Assembly (NCBI RefSeq): GCF_003243465.1
Contig: NZ_QFQZ01000072.1
Location: 1-24,868 of the forward strand
From: Caulobacter segnis
GTDB lineage: Bacteria; Pseudomonadota; Alphaproteobacteria; Caulobacterales; Caulobacteraceae
Length of the DNA stretch: 24,868 nucleotides
Reading direction: 5' to 3'
Of this stretch, positions 1 to 7,647 are shown in pieces. Made by a program: the position numbers and the translations under genes. Numbering within the stretch: the first letter of the stretch is position 1; each line of letters starts with the position of its first letter. The notes under the pieces were generated by a model, which saw nothing but the letters and a program-made list of their open reading frames with translations, searched no databases and was not told where the DNA came from.

Positions 1-175
1 CAGCCGTCACGATCGCCGGCCGGACGTCCCTTCCAAGCCATCGGGTGAGGACAAGTATGGGCGGGGTTTGAACGCGGATCACAGATCGGCGTGTAAAAGT
101 GAGAAGTCTTTGAAATCGTTGAGTTCAATTCCGGATACGCGGATGATAGAGCGCCGCGAACGCTCTTACTTTTCC

Positions 176-352
176 CTCTCCTCCCCCATCGGGGGAGGGG
201 GACCGCCGAACGGCGGTGGAGGGGCCAGCCGCGCTGGCGACGCCCCCGCCAGGTCAGAAAATGCTCACCCCGCCGCCCACAGGATCTAGCCCCTCCACAA
301 AGGGCCCCTCCACCAGCTTCGCTGGTCCCCCTCCCCCGGTGGGGGAGGAGAG
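176..352. repeat. G/C-rich intergenic inverted repeat (paired hairpins)
   Basis: The 29-bp arm at 176-204 (CTCTCCTCCCCC...GGGGGACC) is the reverse complement of 324-352 with one mismatch. Inside it, GGTGGAGGGGC around 215-225 pairs with GCCCCTCCACC at 304-314. Each outer arm is itself a hairpin (CTCCCCC/GGGGGAG). This looks like a palindromic intergenic repeat of the sort scattered through Caulobacter-like genomes; a related short version lies at 19722-19740. It encodes nothing I recognise. Confidence 0.6.
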
Positions 353-391
353 ATGGCTTTGCCGCCCCCCGTCCTACGCGACGGGAGCCAT

Positions 392-453
392 CCTTACATC
401 TCACGGCGAGACGATCGCAGGGCTGTCCGCTGCAGCCTCCAAGAGATGTAAGG
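392..453. repeat. 11-bp inverted repeat, 40-bp spacer
   Basis: CCTTACATCTC at 392-402 is exactly repeated in inverse at 443-453 (GAGATGTAAGG). A third partial copy, ACATCT, follows at 484-489. It is less G/C-rich than its surroundings. It could be an operator pair, the ends of a decayed mobile element, or part of the neighbouring repeat; nothing in the sequence decides between these. Confidence 0.45.
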
Positions 454-459
454 TTCGCT

Positions 460-477
460 CCGACCTCGCGAGGTCGG
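460..477. repeat. 18-bp perfect palindrome
   Basis: CCGACCTCGCGAGGTCGG is its own reverse complement. It lies 36 bp beyond the stop of the minus-strand ABM monooxygenase, so a transcript-end hairpin is possible, but no T-run follows on either strand. Confidence 0.45.
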
Positions 478-513
478 CTTGCAACATCTAAGCACGCCTC
501 TTGAAGAGGGAGC

Positions 514-813
514 TCAGCGTCCCATCGCCTCGGCCGCCTCCAGGATGCTCATCTTCGGCGGGGCGACGGCGAAGCCTTGCATCTCCTTGACGAACAGGCC
601 CGAGGCCGGGACCGCGAAGTGGGCCTGTAGGGCGGCCAGGTCCTGCCAGCGCTCGACGAACTGCAGGCGATCGGGATTGGCCGCGTCGATGAAGCAGTCG
701 TGCGACAGGCATCCCGGCTCGCCGCGCGAGCGTTCGCAGTGCTCAAGGCCAACGGCGATCGCCGCCACGCGGTGTTCGGGGGCGACGAGAACCTCGCCGA
801 GAACGATGATCAT
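514..813 (-). CDS. ABM-domain (YgiN-like) quinol monooxygenase
   Basis: The product is 99 aa, the usual size for a single-domain antibiotic biosynthesis monooxygenase (ABM) fold, a dimeric ferredoxin-like alpha/beta barrel. It opens with a MIIVLGEVLV beta strand and carries the family pattern of E-x-S-R-G-E-P-G-C near residues 27-35, followed by the strand and helix F-V-E-R-W-x-D-x-x-A-L-x-x-H at about 52-65. Relatives oxidise small quinol or aromatic compounds without a cofactor, or are of unknown substrate; no substrate can be named here. An AGGAG ribosome-binding site sits 8 nt before the ATG. It lies 105 bp downstream of the CNNM-type gene on the same strand and may be cotranscribed with it. 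The family call is firm, the enzymatic role is not. Confidence 0.85.
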   Translation of the reverse strand: MIIVLGEVLVAPEHRVAAIAVGLEHCERSRGEPGCLSHDCFIDAANPDRLQFVERWQDLAALQAHFAVPASGLFVKEMQGFAVAPPKMSILEAAEAMGR

Positions 814-918
814 GGCCGGGACTCCTGCGTTGCCGTCGGCCCAGACTAGGGCGCGCCCGCGACCACGCCAGACCTCCGCGGGGGAAAGCCGCAGCGCGGA
901 TCCAGACGGACGAGACGC

Positions 919-2232
919 CTATCCCTCGGCCTCGTCCTTCTTCCGCTTGCCGGCCTTGACGATGACCTTGTCGATCCGCGAGCCGTCCATGTCGACGATC
1001 TCCAGGTCGAAGCCGCCGATGCTCAGGTGCTCGCCCTCGCTGGGGATGCGGCCCAGGCGGTCGAGGATCAGGCCGGCCACGGTGTGGTAGCCGCCGTCGG
1101 CCTCGAAGTTCTCGCCCAGGTGATCGTTCAGTTCCTGGATGTCGAGGCGGGCGTCGATCAGCCAGCTGCCGTCGTCGCGACGGATGATGCGGGTCTCGTC
1201 GTCGTCGTGATCCTCGGGGAAGTCGCCGGCGATCATTTCCAGAAGGTCCAGCGGCGTGATCGCGCCCTGCAGCGAGCCGAACTCGTCGACGACCAGGGCC
1301 ATGTGCAGGCTGGTCTGCTTGAAGACCGCCAGAGCCTTCAGCAGCGACATCGTCTCGGGAATGGCGACCGGCTGCTGGACGTGGGCCTTCAGGTCGAGGG
1401 GCTCGTCGGCCAGGCAGGCGTCCAGCAGGTCCTTCTTCAGGACCACGCCGATGTCGCCGTCCAGGTCGTCCTCGGTGGCGACCAGGATGCGCGAGTGGGC
1501 GCTGGCGCGGATCTCCGACAGGATGGTCTGCGGATCGTCGGCCAGCGACACCCAGAAGAGGTCGCGGCGCGGGGTCATGGCCACGCGGACGGGGCGGTCG
1601 CCCAGGCGCAGGACCTCGTTGATCATCGCCCGCTCCTCGGGCTCGATCAGGCCGGCGTCGGCGCCCTCGGCGAGGACGGCCTCGACCTCCTCGGTGGTGA
1701 CGCTGTTGTTGCGCTCGTCGCGCACGCCCATCAGGCGCAGGACGCCGGCGGTCGAGACGGTCAGCAGGGTCACGAACGGACGCAGCACCGTGGCCATCAC
1801 GGCCAGGAACGGCGACATGCGGCGGGCGATGGCGTCGGGGAAGATCAGGGCCAGGCGCTTGGGCACCAGCTCGCCCAGGATCACCGAGACATAGGTCAGG
1901 CCGACGACGACGACGCCGGTGGCGATGGCCTCGGAGTACTTGGCCACGGCCGGCACGTTGTGCTCGACCCAGGTGTCCAGGGCCCCGGCGATGGTGGCCT
2001 GGCCATAGGCGCCGGCGAAGATGCCGATCAGGGTGATGCCGACCTGCACGGCCGACAGGAACCGCGTGGGGTGCTCGGCCATGTCGAGGGCCAGCTTGGC
2101 CCCCTTGTCGCCCCGCTCGGCGAAGCCTTGCAGGCGGGCCTTGCGGGCCGAGACAACGGCCAGTTCGGACATGGCGAAAACCCCGTTCAGCAGAACGAGG
2201 AGGAAGACGACGGCGAGCGCGACGAGGATCAT
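919..2232 (-). CDS. CNNM/CorC-type hemolysin-family membrane protein
   Basis: The 437-aa product has the three-part layout of the CNNM/CorC family: an N-terminal DUF21 transmembrane domain (about 1-190, starting with a hydrophobic helix ending in FAMSELA, with G-I-T-L-I-G-I-F-A-G-A-Y-G in the core), a pair of CBS domains (about 200-330, including the R-V-A-M-T-P-R-x-D motif), and a C-terminal CorC_HlyC domain (about 345-430, with EADGGYHTVAG and a basic tail). Family members are linked to magnesium or cobalt export at the inner membrane; older annotations call them hemolysins without functional support. A Shine-Dalgarno-like GAAGGG lies unusually close (about 3 nt) to the ATG, but the hydrophobic N-terminus fits this start. 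A CorA-type magnesium channel is encoded near the other end of the window (21325-22284). Confidence 0.9.
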   Translation of the reverse strand: MILVALAVVFLLVLLNGVFAMSELAVVSARKARLQGFAERGDKGAKLALDMAEHPTRFLSAVQVGITLIGIFAGAYGQATIAGALDTWVEHNVPAVAKYSEAIATGVVVVGLTYVSVILGELVPKRLALIFPDAIARRMSPFLAVMATVLRPFVTLLTVSTAGVLRLMGVRDERNNSVTTEEVEAVLAEGADAGLIEPEERAMINEVLRLGDRPVRVAMTPRRDLFWVSLADDPQTILSEIRASAHSRILVATEDDLDGDIGVVLKKDLLDACLADEPLDLKAHVQQPVAIPETMSLLKALAVFKQTSLHMALVVDEFGSLQGAITPLDLLEMIAGDFPEDHDDDETRIIRRDDGSWLIDARLDIQELNDHLGENFEADGGYHTVAGLILDRLGRIPSEGEHLSIGGFDLEIVDMDGSRIDKVIVKAGKRKKDEAEG

Positions 2233-2311
2233 GGCCCTTCAGGGTCGGGGACGCGTCGCCGGACGGCGACCGCGGCGGGGCGGCGAAAAGCGGCCCGGCT
2301 CGCTTACTATA

Positions 2312-2347
2312 CAAAGAAAAACGCCGTGGCCCATAGGACCACGGCGT
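2312..2347 (-). terminator. intrinsic terminator of porin-pstS unit
   Basis: A 9-bp stem, ACGCCGTGG (2321-2329) with CCACGGCGT (2339-2347), is followed on the minus strand by TTTTTCTTT. It stands 32 bp after the pstS stop, and the orientation fits only minus-strand transcription. Confidence 0.85.
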
Positions 2348-2379
2348 CGATCTGGCGTGAGTGTCTTCTAGCGCGCCGA

Positions 2380-3423
2380 TTAGGCGGCCGGACGGCCCAT
2401 CACGGTCTTGTTGTTGACGACACCCTTCTGGGCGTCGTGCTGGCCCGGAGGCAGCGGGATCAGACCACGGCCTTGCAGGTAGCCGCCACGGCCCGTCGCT
2501 GCGTCCGAGGTGAACTCCTTCAGGAATTCTTCCAGGCCCGGCGTGACGCCGATGTTGGCCTTCTTCACGTAGATGAACAGGGTGCGCGACAGCGGGTAGG
2601 AGCCGTCCGAGATGGTCTGGGCCGACGGACGCACGCCGTTGACGGTCGCGCCCTTGATCTTGTCCATGTTCTCTTCGAGGTAGGACCAGCCGAAGACGCC
2701 CAGCGAGCCGGGGGTCTTGGTCAGGGTGCCGACGATGGCGTTGTCGTTTTCGCCGGCGTCGATCCAGCCGTCGTTACGCAGCGGGTCGACCAGCGACTTG
2801 AACTTCTTTTCGTTGTCCGAGCGGATCGCGTCCAGGGTCGGGTACTTGCGGGCGCCGGCCTCGATGGCCAGTTCGACGAAGGCGTCGCGGGTGCCCGAGG
2901 TCGGCGGCGGGCCGTAGACCTGGATGCGGTTGCCCGGCAGGCCGCCGGCCACGTCGTCCCAGGTCTTGTGCGGGTTGGCGACGAACTGGCCGCCCTTCAG
3001 GACCGTCTTGGAGAGACCCATGTAGAGGTTCTCGGTCTTGAAGTTGTAGTCGGCGCCGTCCTTGTCGGTGGCGATCACGATGCCGTCGAAGCCGATCTTG
3101 ATCTGGATGATGTCCTTGACGCCCTTGGCGGCGCAGGCGTCGAACTCGGCCTTCTTCATCGGACGCGAGGCGTTGGCGATGTCGGGGAAGCCTTCGCCCG
3201 TGCCCGAGCAGAACAGCTTGATGCCGCCGCCGGTGCCGAGGCTTTCGACCTTCGGAGCCTTCTTGCCGGACTTCTTGGCGAAGTTTTCGGCGGTGCGGGT
3301 GGCGAACGGGAACACGGTCGAGGAGCCGGCGGCCCAGACGTAGTCGCGGGCGGCGTGGGCGGGGGCGGCGGCCAGGCCCGACAGGGCCACGGCGGCGGCC
3401 GCGCAGGACATAAGCTTCTTCAT
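2380..3423 (-). CDS. pstS: phosphate ABC transporter substrate-binding protein PstS
   Basis: The 347-aa product is a periplasmic phosphate-binding protein of the PstS family. It has a Sec signal peptide (MKK, hydrophobic core, cleavage after AAPAHA, about residue 24). The mature start contains G-S-S-T-V-F-P-F, the conserved phosphate-loop region, and S-G-T-R-D-A-F lies in the second lobe (about 170-176). The role is to capture inorganic phosphate for the PstCAB permease, which is not encoded in this window. The start has an AGGAG site 7 nt upstream. The gene lies 68 bp downstream of the OprO/P-type porin and precedes an intrinsic terminator, so the pair looks like one transcript: outer-membrane entry plus periplasmic capture. 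Control by PhoB is inferred from the motif upstream of the porin. Confidence 0.93.
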   Translation of the reverse strand: MKKLMSCAAAAVALSGLAAAPAHAARDYVWAAGSSTVFPFATRTAENFAKKSGKKAPKVESLGTGGGIKLFCSGTGEGFPDIANASRPMKKAEFDACAAKGVKDIIQIKIGFDGIVIATDKDGADYNFKTENLYMGLSKTVLKGGQFVANPHKTWDDVAGGLPGNRIQVYGPPPTSGTRDAFVELAIEAGARKYPTLDAIRSDNEKKFKSLVDPLRNDGWIDAGENDNAIVGTLTKTPGSLGVFGWSYLEENMDKIKGATVNGVRPSAQTISDGSYPLSRTLFIYVKKANIGVTPGLEEFLKEFTSDAATGRGGYLQGRGLIPLPPGQHDAQKGVVNNKTVMGRPAA

Positions 3424-3491
3424 GACGAACTCCTAGAGGAGAAGGGGGAGGGGCGAGCCGTCGCGCGGCCCGCCCGGAAGGGTGGCGACGC

Positions 3492-4742
3492 TTAGAAGTC
3501 GAGCTGGGCGCGCAGCTGGAACTGCTTGACGTCGAAGTCCTGGTTCGGGCCGTAGTTGTCGACCTTGCCGTCCGTGTAGTTCGCCTGGAAGCGGACGTAC
3601 GACGTCGGGTAGTAGTTCACGCCCAAGGTCCAGCCGGTGTACTCGCCGGCTTGCGACGTGGCCGGCTTGACCTTCAGGGTCTTGTAGGCGTCGCGGGTGT
3701 CGGCCATGTCGTAACGCAGGGCCAGTTCCACGCCGCCGAAGCCGCCGGCCGTGACCGGGTTCAGGATCTTCGGACGCTTGAACTCACCGGCGGCCGCGTC
3801 GTAGTTGCGGGTCTCGCCCGTCGGCCAGAAGCTGACGAAGGCGTAGCCGACCTTGATCGTCGGATCGTCACCGGCCGTGCCCGCGCGGGTCACGTCGATG
3901 TTCGAATACTCACCCTGGACCGACAGCGAGCCGTGGACCCAGGCGCCTTCGACGGCGACGGTCTTGTCGCGGTTGCCGATGGCGCCGGTCGTGTAGAACG
4001 TGGCGTTGCTGTAGGCGGTGTTCGTGCGGCCGGTGTAGGCGAACAGGCCTTCGTCGCCGCGGTTGCGGTAACGATACGAGACGGCCAGGTGCAGCTTGTC
4101 GGCGTCGGTGTTCAGCAGCGCGTAGTGGCCGCGAGCGGTGACCGTCAGGCGCTCCTTGGAGTCGGCGCTGGCGTTGTTGACGTCGGTGCTGTTCAGGCTG
4201 GCGCCCTGGACGCCCAGCGACATCGAGTAGTTGTAGCCGCTGTACTTGCCGACCACGCCCAGCAGGTAGCTGTCGACGCCGAAGTCGCCGTACGGACCGC
4301 GGTCCATGAAGGTGGTGAAGCGGGTCGAGGTCAGGTTCTCGAGGCCGGCGACCTTGACGTTGCCGAACAGGATCGAGACCGGCTCGCTGGGCTTGTATTC
4401 GATGACCGCGTCATCCCAGCCCCACGAACCGCCGTTCACCGCGCCGCCTTCGAGCTTGTAGGCGAAGTAGCTGTTCAGCTTGCCTTCGACGCCGAGGAAG
4501 GCCTGGCGGCCGCGGGCGTTGCTGGTCTTGAAATCGCCGCCGGGGCCGTCGCGCTTGATGTCCTGGCCGACGTAGTCGAACAGGATCCGACCACGGACCT
4601 TGAACGCGGTGTCGTCGTTGCTGAACTGCGGAGCGCCGCTCCACTTGTAGCTCATGTCCTGGGCCTGGGCGGTCGCGCCCATGCCGATCGCGAGCGCGAC
4701 GGCCAGCGCCGAACCGGCGACCAGCGAGGTCTTGATGCTCAT
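3492..4742 (-). CDS. OprO/OprP-type phosphate-selective porin
   Basis: The 416-aa product starts with a signal peptide (MSIKTS, hydrophobic core, cleavage around ATAQA, residue 27). The mature protein is rich in alternating aromatic and polar strands, such as Y-A-Y/F-K-L-E-G-G and ARGHYALLNTD, and ends in QLRAQLDF, the terminal-phenylalanine beta-barrel signature. The pattern matches the Porin_O_P family, outer-membrane channels for phosphate or polyphosphate. A longer reading frame begins at 4784, but the ATG at 4742 has the better ribosome-binding site (AAGGGGAA, about 8 nt) and starts exactly at the signal peptide. It is the first gene of the porin-pstS pair, with a PhoB-box-like motif 82-121 bp upstream. 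Anion selectivity is inferred from family and neighbours. Confidence 0.9.
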   Translation of the reverse strand: MSIKTSLVAGSALAVALAIGMGATAQAQDMSYKWSGAPQFSNDDTAFKVRGRILFDYVGQDIKRDGPGGDFKTSNARGRQAFLGVEGKLNSYFAYKLEGGAVNGGSWGWDDAVIEYKPSEPVSILFGNVKVAGLENLTSTRFTTFMDRGPYGDFGVDSYLLGVVGKYSGYNYSMSLGVQGASLNSTDVNNASADSKERLTVTARGHYALLNTDADKLHLAVSYRYRNRGDEGLFAYTGRTNTAYSNATFYTTGAIGNRDKTVAVEGAWVHGSLSVQGEYSNIDVTRAGTAGDDPTIKVGYAFVSFWPTGETRNYDAAAGEFKRPKILNPVTAGGFGGVELALRYDMADTRDAYKTLKVKPATSQAGEYTGWTLGVNYYPTSYVRFQANYTDGKVDNYGPNQDFDVKQFQLRAQLDF

Positions 4743-4823
4743 CTGAGAATTCCCCTTGAAAGGCGCCCCTGTCCTCTCACCCATCGAGGTGGATCAGGTT
4801 GACGCCGGGCTTACCGGGGGTCC

Positions 4824-4863
4824 GTGACGCTTCCGCCACCGATTTGTGACAGCCGAGCGACAA
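4824..4863 (-). promoter_or_regulatory. candidate PhoB box upstream of porin-pstS
   Basis: On the minus strand three 7-mers resembling CTGTCAT lie on an 11-bp repeat: TTGTCGC (4857-4863), CTGTCAC (4846-4852) and GCGTCAC (4824-4830, two periods further). CTGTCAC is followed by AAAT, as in the classical box. The core GATTTGTGACAG (4841-4852, plus strand) recurs exactly at 7721-7732 upstream of phnC. The position, about 80-120 bp before the porin start, suits activation by PhoB. Binding is inferred. Confidence 0.6.
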
Positions 4864-4942
4864 GTGTTTTCAAGGCCTTAAGCTGTGGCGTTCCGGCAAC
4901 AAGACTTCGCGGGAAACGTCCGCTCACCGACGGTTGGCGCGC

Positions 4943-4981
4943 AAACGAAAACGCCTCCCCCGCCGGATGGCGAGGGAGGCG
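4943..4981 (-). terminator. intrinsic terminator of phnCDE
   Basis: An 8-bp stem, CGCCTCCC (4952-4959) with GGGAGGCG (4974-4981), is followed on the minus strand by TTTTCGTTT. It begins 22 bp after the phnE stop and separates phnCDE from the porin promoter. Confidence 0.8.
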
Positions 4982-5003
4982 CGGGAAGATTTGTCTCGAA
5001 AGA

Positions 5004-5822
5004 CTACAGAAGCCGCGTACGGATGATCTGCGACAGCAGGTCGATCATCGACACCGCCACGACGATCACGAGGACAATGCAGCCGGTCTGGTCGAACTGG
5101 AAGGCGTTGATCGAGTCAAACAGGATCTGGCCGATGCCGCCGGCGCCGATGATGCCCAGCACGGTGGCCGCGCGGCTCGACGATTCGAAGCGGTAGAGGG
5201 CGTAGCTGGTCCACAGCGGAGCCACCTGCGGGATCACGCCCCAGATGATCTCCTGCAGCTTGACCGCGCCCGTCGCGCGCACGCCCTCGACCGGGCCCTT
5301 GTCGATCGACTCGACGGCTTCGGCGAACAGCTTGGCCAGCACGCCGCCGGTGTTGAACATGATCGACATGACGCCGGCGAAGGGGCCAAGGCCCACGGCG
5401 GTGATGAAGATCAGCGCCACGACGAGGTCGGGGATCGAGCGGATCAGGTCGAGCACCCGGCGCACCGGCTGCTGGATCCACACCGGCGCGATGTTGCGCG
5501 CGCCCAGGAGACCCAGCGGGATCGCCACGATGATCGCCAGAGCCGTGCCCCACAGCGCCATCTGGATGGTCTGCCACATCTTGCCGATGAACAGGCCCCA
5601 GTCCATCGACAGGAACAGGGCCGGGTCGGTGAACGGCTTGAAGAACAGCTTGGCGAAGTTGCCGGTCCGCTCGGTGTCGGTGAATAGCTGCGGGAACTTG
5701 TCGATCTCGGCCGGCTTGAAGCTGACGATCAGCAGCAGGATCACCCCGCCCCACAGCAGGGTGTCGAAGGCCAGGGCCGAGGCCGAGCGCTTGGGCGGCG
5801 CCGGGATGGTCGCGTCGCTCAT
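5004..5822 (-). CDS. phnE: phosphonate-type ABC transporter permease PhnE
   Basis: The 272-aa product is an inner-membrane permease with a cytoplasmic N-terminus (MSDATIPAPPKRS), a first membrane helix at about 22-40 and further helices between about 75 and 265. The ATPase-docking EAA-type loop is visible as EGVRATGAVKLQEIIWGVIP around 185-205, followed by GIIGAGGIGQ, as in PhnE. It forms the channel of a PhnCDE importer for phosphonates or related phosphorus compounds. It starts 8 bp after phnD stops, last in the phnC-phnD-phnE unit. No C-P lyase or other phosphonate-degrading gene is in the window, so the true substrate (phosphonate, phosphite or phosphate) is open. Confidence 0.92.
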   Translation of the reverse strand: MSDATIPAPPKRSASALAFDTLLWGGVILLLIVSFKPAEIDKFPQLFTDTERTGNFAKLFFKPFTDPALFLSMDWGLFIGKMWQTIQMALWGTALAIIVAIPLGLLGARNIAPVWIQQPVRRVLDLIRSIPDLVVALIFITAVGLGPFAGVMSIMFNTGGVLAKLFAEAVESIDKGPVEGVRATGAVKLQEIIWGVIPQVAPLWTSYALYRFESSSRAATVLGIIGAGGIGQILFDSINAFQFDQTGCIVLVIVVAVSMIDLLSQIIRTRLL

Positions 5823-5830
5823 GCCAGTCC

Positions 5831-6856
5831 TCAGTTCGCGGGCGTGGCGGCGAGGCCCGCCTTGCCTTCGGCGGCGACGCGTTCGGCCTTGATCTTGTCC
5901 AGCGCCTTCTGGGCGTCGGCGATCTTGGCCTGGTCGCCGGCCTCGCGGGCCAGGCCCAGCTGCTCGGTGGCCTCCATCTCGCGCACGACCAGGAGGTGCG
6001 AGTCGTCGGCCGGCTTGAAGCCGCCGATGCTGAGCTTCTTCAGGTAGCCGCGCTGCTGTTCAGCCTCGGGCGTATCGCCCTGGGCGTAGGTCAGGAAGAA
6101 CTGGCGCAGCTTTTCCTTGATCGCGGGATCCAGGTCCTTGCGCCAGACGATCGGGTCCTCGGGCAGGGTCGGCGATTGCCAGATCACCCGGATCTTGTCG
6201 GTCACGCCCTCGCCGCGCGCCTTCGACAGGCCGATGGCGGTCGAGTTGTTGGTCGCCGCGTCCAGCTTGCCGTTGGCCACGGCGAACAGGTTGGCCTGGT
6301 GGTTGGCGCTGATCACGGTCTTGAAGCACTCTTCGGGCTTCTTGTTGGCCGGGATGAAGACGTAGGTCATCGGGGCCAGGGTGCCCGAGGTCGACTTCTT
6401 GTCGCCGATGCCGAAGTTCAGCGACTTGTCGCACTTCAGCAGGTCCTGGACCGACTGGATCTTGCTGCCCGCCGGGACGATGATCACCGACTTGTAGCCG
6501 TCGGTGCCCGACGGATCGAAGGTGCGGGCGAAGACTTCGCCGTTCGAGCGGCGCACGGCTTCCAGGCCCGACTGGTTCGAGAACCAGCCGAGATCCGTCT
6601 GCTTGGCGCCCATGGCCACGATCAGCGACGAATAGTTCGACGAGAAGAACGGCTTCACCTTGAGGCCGGTCTGCTTCTCCATGTCGGCCAGGATCGGCTT
6701 CCAGTAGCTCTCCATGTTCTGGGCCGACTCGGTCGAGAGGATCGAGAAGGTGACCGTGTCCTTGTCGGCGGGCGTCTGCGGAGCCTTGCCGCAGGAGGCC
6801 AGCGCCAGGGCGGACAAGCCGGCGGCGATCACGAGGGCCGAACGACGGTTGATCAT
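5831..6856 (-). CDS. phnD: phosphonate-type ABC transporter binding protein PhnD
   Basis: The 341-aa product is a periplasmic binding protein of the PhnD family. The N-terminus has a lipoprotein signal with lipobox L-A-S-C (Cys22), so it should be anchored in a membrane rather than soluble. Family features include the FSILSTESAQNMESYWKPIL opening strand and helix, D-L-G-W-F-S-N-Q-S near 92-100, and the ATNNSTAIG region near 205. The C-terminus adds a charged helix-rich tail (about 285-341) of repeated A/K/E/D. Its ATG overlaps the phnC stop by 4 nt (ATGA), so translation is probably coupled. It delivers the substrate to PhnE. The ligand cannot be read from the sequence. Confidence 0.92.
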   Translation of the reverse strand: MINRRSALVIAAGLSALALASCGKAPQTPADKDTVTFSILSTESAQNMESYWKPILADMEKQTGLKVKPFFSSNYSSLIVAMGAKQTDLGWFSNQSGLEAVRRSNGEVFARTFDPSGTDGYKSVIIVPAGSKIQSVQDLLKCDKSLNFGIGDKKSTSGTLAPMTYVFIPANKKPEECFKTVISANHQANLFAVANGKLDAATNNSTAIGLSKARGEGVTDKIRVIWQSPTLPEDPIVWRKDLDPAIKEKLRQFFLTYAQGDTPEAEQQRGYLKKLSIGGFKPADDSHLLVVREMEATEQLGLAREAGDQAKIADAQKALDKIKAERVAAEGKAGLAATPAN

Positions 6857-7647
6857 TGCGGGGCTCCTTCCCAGAACACGTCCTCGAATTCCGGGCCGTA
6901 GATGTCGATGAGTTTTTCGCGGTTCAGGCCGGACGCCGGGCCGTCATAGACCTTCTTCCCAGCCTTCAGGGCCACGACCCGGTCGCAATAGCGCAGGGCG
7001 TAGTCCACCTGGTGCAGGGTTACGACGACCGTCAGGCCATCGGTTTGATTGAGATCACGCAGGATCTCCATGACCTTGCGGGCCGAGACCGGGTCCAGCG
7101 AGGCCACCGGCTCGTCGGCCAGGATGATCTTGGCCTTCTGGACCAGGGCCCGGGCGATGGCGCCGCGCTGCTGCTGGCCGCCCGACAGGGTGTTGGCGCG
7201 CTGGGCGGCATAGTCGGCGACGCCAACGCGAGCGAGGGCCGCCATGGCCGCCTCGCGCGTCTCCCTGGGCCACTGGCCAAACAGGCCGCGCAGCAGCGGG
7301 ATGCGCCCGAGCGAACCGAGGGCCACATTGCTGAACAGGGATAGGCGGCCGACCAGATTGAACTGCTGGGCGATGAAGCCGATGCGGATGCGCGCCTGGC
7401 GCACCTCGCCCGACACCTTGCCCTTGGCCTGGACCGGGCCGCCGAAGGCCGAGATGGCTCCCTCCCCCTCGTCGATGGTCTGCAGACCGTCGATCGAGCG
7501 CAGCAGCGTGGATTTGCCCGAGCCCGACGGGCCGATGAGCGCGATCATCTCGCCCCGATTCACATCGAGGGAGACGGCGTCCAGCGCGCGACGGGACCCG
7601 AAGGTCTTGGAGGCGGCGCGGATCGAGAGAACAGGGTCCGACGTCAT
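6853..7647 (-). CDS. phnC: phosphonate-type ABC transporter ATPase PhnC
   Basis: The 264-aa product is an ABC ATPase with Walker A GPSGSGKST (39-47), Q-loop IAQQ (92-95), signature LSGGQ (154-158), Walker B IILADE (174-179, catalytic E179) and an H-loop histidine in TLHQVD. These, with the length and the phnD-phnE neighbours, support PhnC. It is the first gene of the unit; its stop overlaps the phnD start. The ribosome-binding site AAGGA is about 12 nt from the ATG, rather far. A PhoB-box-like motif lies about 55-95 bp upstream. Induction under phosphate limitation is inferred. Confidence 0.93.
   Translation of the reverse strand: MTSDPVLSIRAASKTFGSRRALDAVSLDVNRGEMIALIGPSGSGKSTLLRSIDGLQTIDEGEGAISAFGGPVQAKGKVSGEVRQARIRIGFIAQQFNLVGRLSLFSNVALGSLGRIPLLRGLFGQWPRETREAAMAALARVGVADYAAQRANTLSGGQQQRGAIARALVQKAKIILADEPVASLDPVSARKVMEILRDLNQTDGLTVVVTLHQVDYALRYCDRVVALKAGKKVYDGPASGLNREKLIDIYGPEFEDVFWEGAPQ

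Larger units (their letters stand above)
1..513. other. gene-free region rich in inverted repeats
   Basis: I find no convincing gene here; the open frames are short and have neither family resemblance nor good ribosome-binding sites. The stretch holds a weak hairpin at 148-166 (AGAGCG/CGCTCT followed by TTACTTTT, possibly a terminator for a plus-strand gene left of the window), a large inverted repeat at 176-352, an 11-bp inverted repeat at 392-402/443-453, an 18-bp perfect palindrome at 460-477 and a short hairpin at 497-509. The last two lie just after the stop of the minus-strand monooxygenase gene and may help end its transcript. Confidence 0.6.

Noticed and set aside
68..491. Short open frames at the left end of the window
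   Set aside because: They cross the palindromic repeats, have repeat-derived P/G-rich products and no ribosome-binding sites.
1027..3495. Very long open frame (822 codons) on the plus strand opposite the CNNM-type and pstS genes
   Set aside because: It is the antisense shadow of two well-recognised genes. Its product is a low-complexity mix of V, D, G, Q, A and R typical of G/C-rich antisense frames, with no domain.
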